From NCBI GenBank assembly GCA_050258575.1, contig JBLMYZ010000024.1, positions 1 to 14,104 on the forward strand: a stretch of DNA of 14,104 nt, written 5' to 3'. The DNA is from JAPUDS01 sp050258575. Its GTDB lineage: Bacteria; Patescibacteriota; Saccharimonadia; Saccharimonadales; Saccharimonadaceae. Below are positions 12,561-14,104 of this stretch, piece by piece. The notes below the pieces were generated by a model. It did no database searches and was not told the DNA's origin. It was given only the letters and a program-made list of their open reading frames with translations. Both the position numbers and the translations under genes were made by a program. The first letter of the stretch is position 1; each line of letters opens with the position of its first letter.

Positions 12561-14104
12561 ATGGCACAGTCAGTGTCCGCGCTTTCAGTCGCACGATATT
12601 TTACTGATGAAGGGAAAGATCCGTACGATCAGCTCAAATGGAGCAAACGAGACTCAAATATCACCAACCCTGGCACGGGCAAGGTCGTGTTCGAGCAAAA
12701 AGAGCTTGATTTTCCAGAGTTTTGGAGCCAAAACGCGGTCAATATTGTCGCGCAGAAGTATTTTCATGGGACGCCAGGCTCGAAAGAACGCGAAAGTAGC
12801 CTACGGCATTTGGTTGACCGAGTGGCTGACACAATTACAAAATATGGCTACGACAACGGATATTTTGCCGACGACGCTGAAGCAGATACGTTCAACGCTG
12901 AGTTGAAGTTTATTTTGGCGACGCAGCGAGCAGCCTTTAACAGCCCAGTGTGGTTCAACATCGGCACGCCGGACCGCCGTCAGCAGGCGAGCGCTTGTTT
13001 TATCCTCAAAGTTGAGGACAATTTGCCGAGTATTTTGAACTGGTATCGCGAAGAAGGCATGATTTTTAAGGGTGGTTCTGGGGCTGGTCTAAATGTCTCG
13101 TCGTTGCGCGGTAGCGAGGAACGCCTCAGCTCGAGCGGCGGTAAAGCTTCTGGTCCGGTGAGCTTCATGCGCGGTGCCGACGCAAGCGCGGGGACGATCG
13201 CCAGCGGCGGTAAAACCCGACGTGCTGCCAAGATGGTGATTCTCAATATTGATCACCCAGATGTTGAGGAGTTTATCTGGTGTAAAGCCCGCGAAGAACG
13301 CAAAGCTCGCGTTCTGGAAGAGGCTGGGTTTGACATGGGCTTGAACGGCAAAGATATGGTGTCGATTCAGTATCAAAACGCCAACAACTCAGTGCGCGTG
13401 ACTGACGACTTCATGAAAGCCGTTGAGGCCGACAAAGACTGGAAACTGGTGGGTGTCAAGGACAAGAAGACGCATAAAACGCTCAAGGCCCGCGACTTGT
13501 TCCGGCAGATTGCCGAAGCAGCGTGGGAATCGGCCGATCCGGGAATGCAGTTTGACACCACGATCAACGACTGGCATACGACGCCAAATGCGGGGCGGAT
13601 CAACGGTTCAAACCCGTGCTCGGAGTATATGCACCTCGACAACTCGGCTTGTAACTTGGCGAGCCTGAACTTGTTGAAGTTTTTGAACGCTGACGGTTCG
13701 TATGACATCGAAGCGTATCGTCATACAGTGGAGATTATCTTCCTTGCACAAGAAATTTTGGTTGGTTACAGCGAGTACCCAACCGACTCGATCGACAAAA
13801 ACACCCGTCGTTTCCGTCAGCTTGGTATGGGCTACGCGAACCTTGGTGCGACGCTCATGGCCAAGGGTCTGCCGTACGACAGCGACGAAGGACGGGCGTT
13901 TGCGGCGACGCTGACGGCGATCATGACTGGCCACGCCTATGCGACCAGTGCTCGTATTGCCAAGCGTGTCGGCACGTTTGAAGGGTACAACAAAGACAAG
14001 GACGGCATGAACCGCGTGTTGCGCAAACATCGTGACGCGGTGCGCGCTATCGACGCCAGTCTTGTGCCAGAGGAGTTGCTCGACGCTGCTGCGGCGGTCT
14101 GGGA
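12561..14104 (+). CDS. nrdJ: Class II (B12-dependent) ribonucleotide reductase, partial at right edge
   Basis: The enzyme reduces ribonucleotides to deoxyribonucleotides using adenosylcobalamin to generate the catalytic thiyl radical. The frame is open from the ATG at 12561 to the window edge (514 codons), so the C-terminus is missing. The RNR fold is clear: AAFNSPVWFNIG (about 127-138), Cys146 in ASACFIL (one of the redox pair), EEGMIFKGGSGAGLNVSSLR (166-185), SGGKASGPVSFMR, and the active-site NPCSEYMHLDNSACNLASLN (351-370), where Cys353 is the predicted thiyl cysteine and Glu355 the acid. These loops are those of the NrdJ class. No N-terminal ATP-cone precedes the reductase domain. The start is supported by AAGGAGGG eight bases upstream. 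The cofactor class is inferred from similarity; the missing C-terminus should hold the second half of the barrel and the redox tail. Confidence 0.93.
   Translation, partial: MAQSVSALSVARYFTDEGKDPYDQLKWSKRDSNITNPGTGKVVFEQKELDFPEFWSQNAVNIVAQKYFHGTPGSKERESSLRHLVDRVADTITKYGYDNGYFADDAEADTFNAELKFILATQRAAFNSPVWFNIGTPDRRQQASACFILKVEDNLPSILNWYREEGMIFKGGSGAGLNVSSLRGSEERLSSSGGKASGPVSFMRGADASAGTIASGGKTRRAAKMVILNIDHPDVEEFIWCKAREERKARVLEEAGFDMGLNGKDMVSIQYQNANNSVRVTDDFMKAVEADKDWKLVGVKDKKTHKTLKARDLFRQIAEAAWESADPGMQFDTTINDWHTTPNAGRINGSNPCSEYMHLDNSACNLASLNLLKFLNADGSYDIEAYRHTVEIIFLAQEILVGYSEYPTDSIDKNTRRFRQLGMGYANLGATLMAKGLPYDSDEGRAFAATLTAIMTGHAYATSARIAKRVGTFEGYNKDKDGMNRVLRKHRDAVRAIDASLVPEELLDAAAAVW

Overview
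This 14.1 kb window looks like a chromosomal stretch of a Candidate Phyla Radiation (Patescibacteria) bacterium, most likely a Saccharibacteria (TM7) relative. This is an inference from protein flavour and gene content: an S21-YqeY-Adk-Map cluster, a DUF5663-like protein, a winged-helix protein next to RecJ, a PriA with an unusual DEAD/H box, a class II ribonucleotide reductase, and an intergenic S23-type four-helix-bundle gene. No search was run. UGA ends at least two genes (5450-5452 and 8490-8492), so the code is standard table 11 and not the UGA=Gly code of Gracilibacteria/SR1.

Layout. At 60-892 (+) lie a DUF5663-like protein and an S23/four-helix-bundle gene. At 4354-924 (-) is a priA-def-fmt run (replication restart, then peptide deformylase and Met-tRNA formyltransferase). 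It converges on the S23 gene and diverges from the next block. At 4410-7164 (+) lie a phosphoribosyltransferase-like protein with a broken PRPP loop, a small winged-helix DNA-binding protein, and RecJ. At 7237-9250 (+) is a tight housekeeping operon, rpsU-yqeY-adk-map, whose first two and last two genes overlap by one base. At 9280-11854 (+) are ftsA and ftsZ. From 12013 to the right edge are nrdR and the first 514 codons of a class II (B12-dependent) ribonucleotide reductase. Coding density is very high; no gene-free stretch exceeds about 160 bases. I saw no tRNA, rRNA, CRISPR array or insertion sequence.

Regulation. Two start styles coexist. Five genes (priA, the phosphoribosyltransferase-like gene, def, rpsU, ftsA) have an extended -10 box (TGnTATAAT-like) only 6-10 bases before the ATG and no Shine-Dalgarno, predicting leaderless or near-leaderless mRNAs. 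The winged-helix gene, nrdR and nrdJ (and less clearly ftsZ and the DUF5663 gene) have normal leaders with purine-rich ribosome binding sites. Upstream of nrdR are two NrdR-box-like 16-mers exactly 32 bp apart, one of them inside the -35/-10 spacer, which predicts autorepression by NrdR.

Most of the window is ordinary housekeeping. The best candidate for something undescribed is the S23/four-helix-bundle gene. It is flanked by an 11-bp inverted repeat and by arrays of degenerate 8-bp units in opposite orientation, and the right arm supplies the last two codons and stop of fmt. It looks like a small element related to the intervening sequences found in 23S rRNA genes, but placed between genes.
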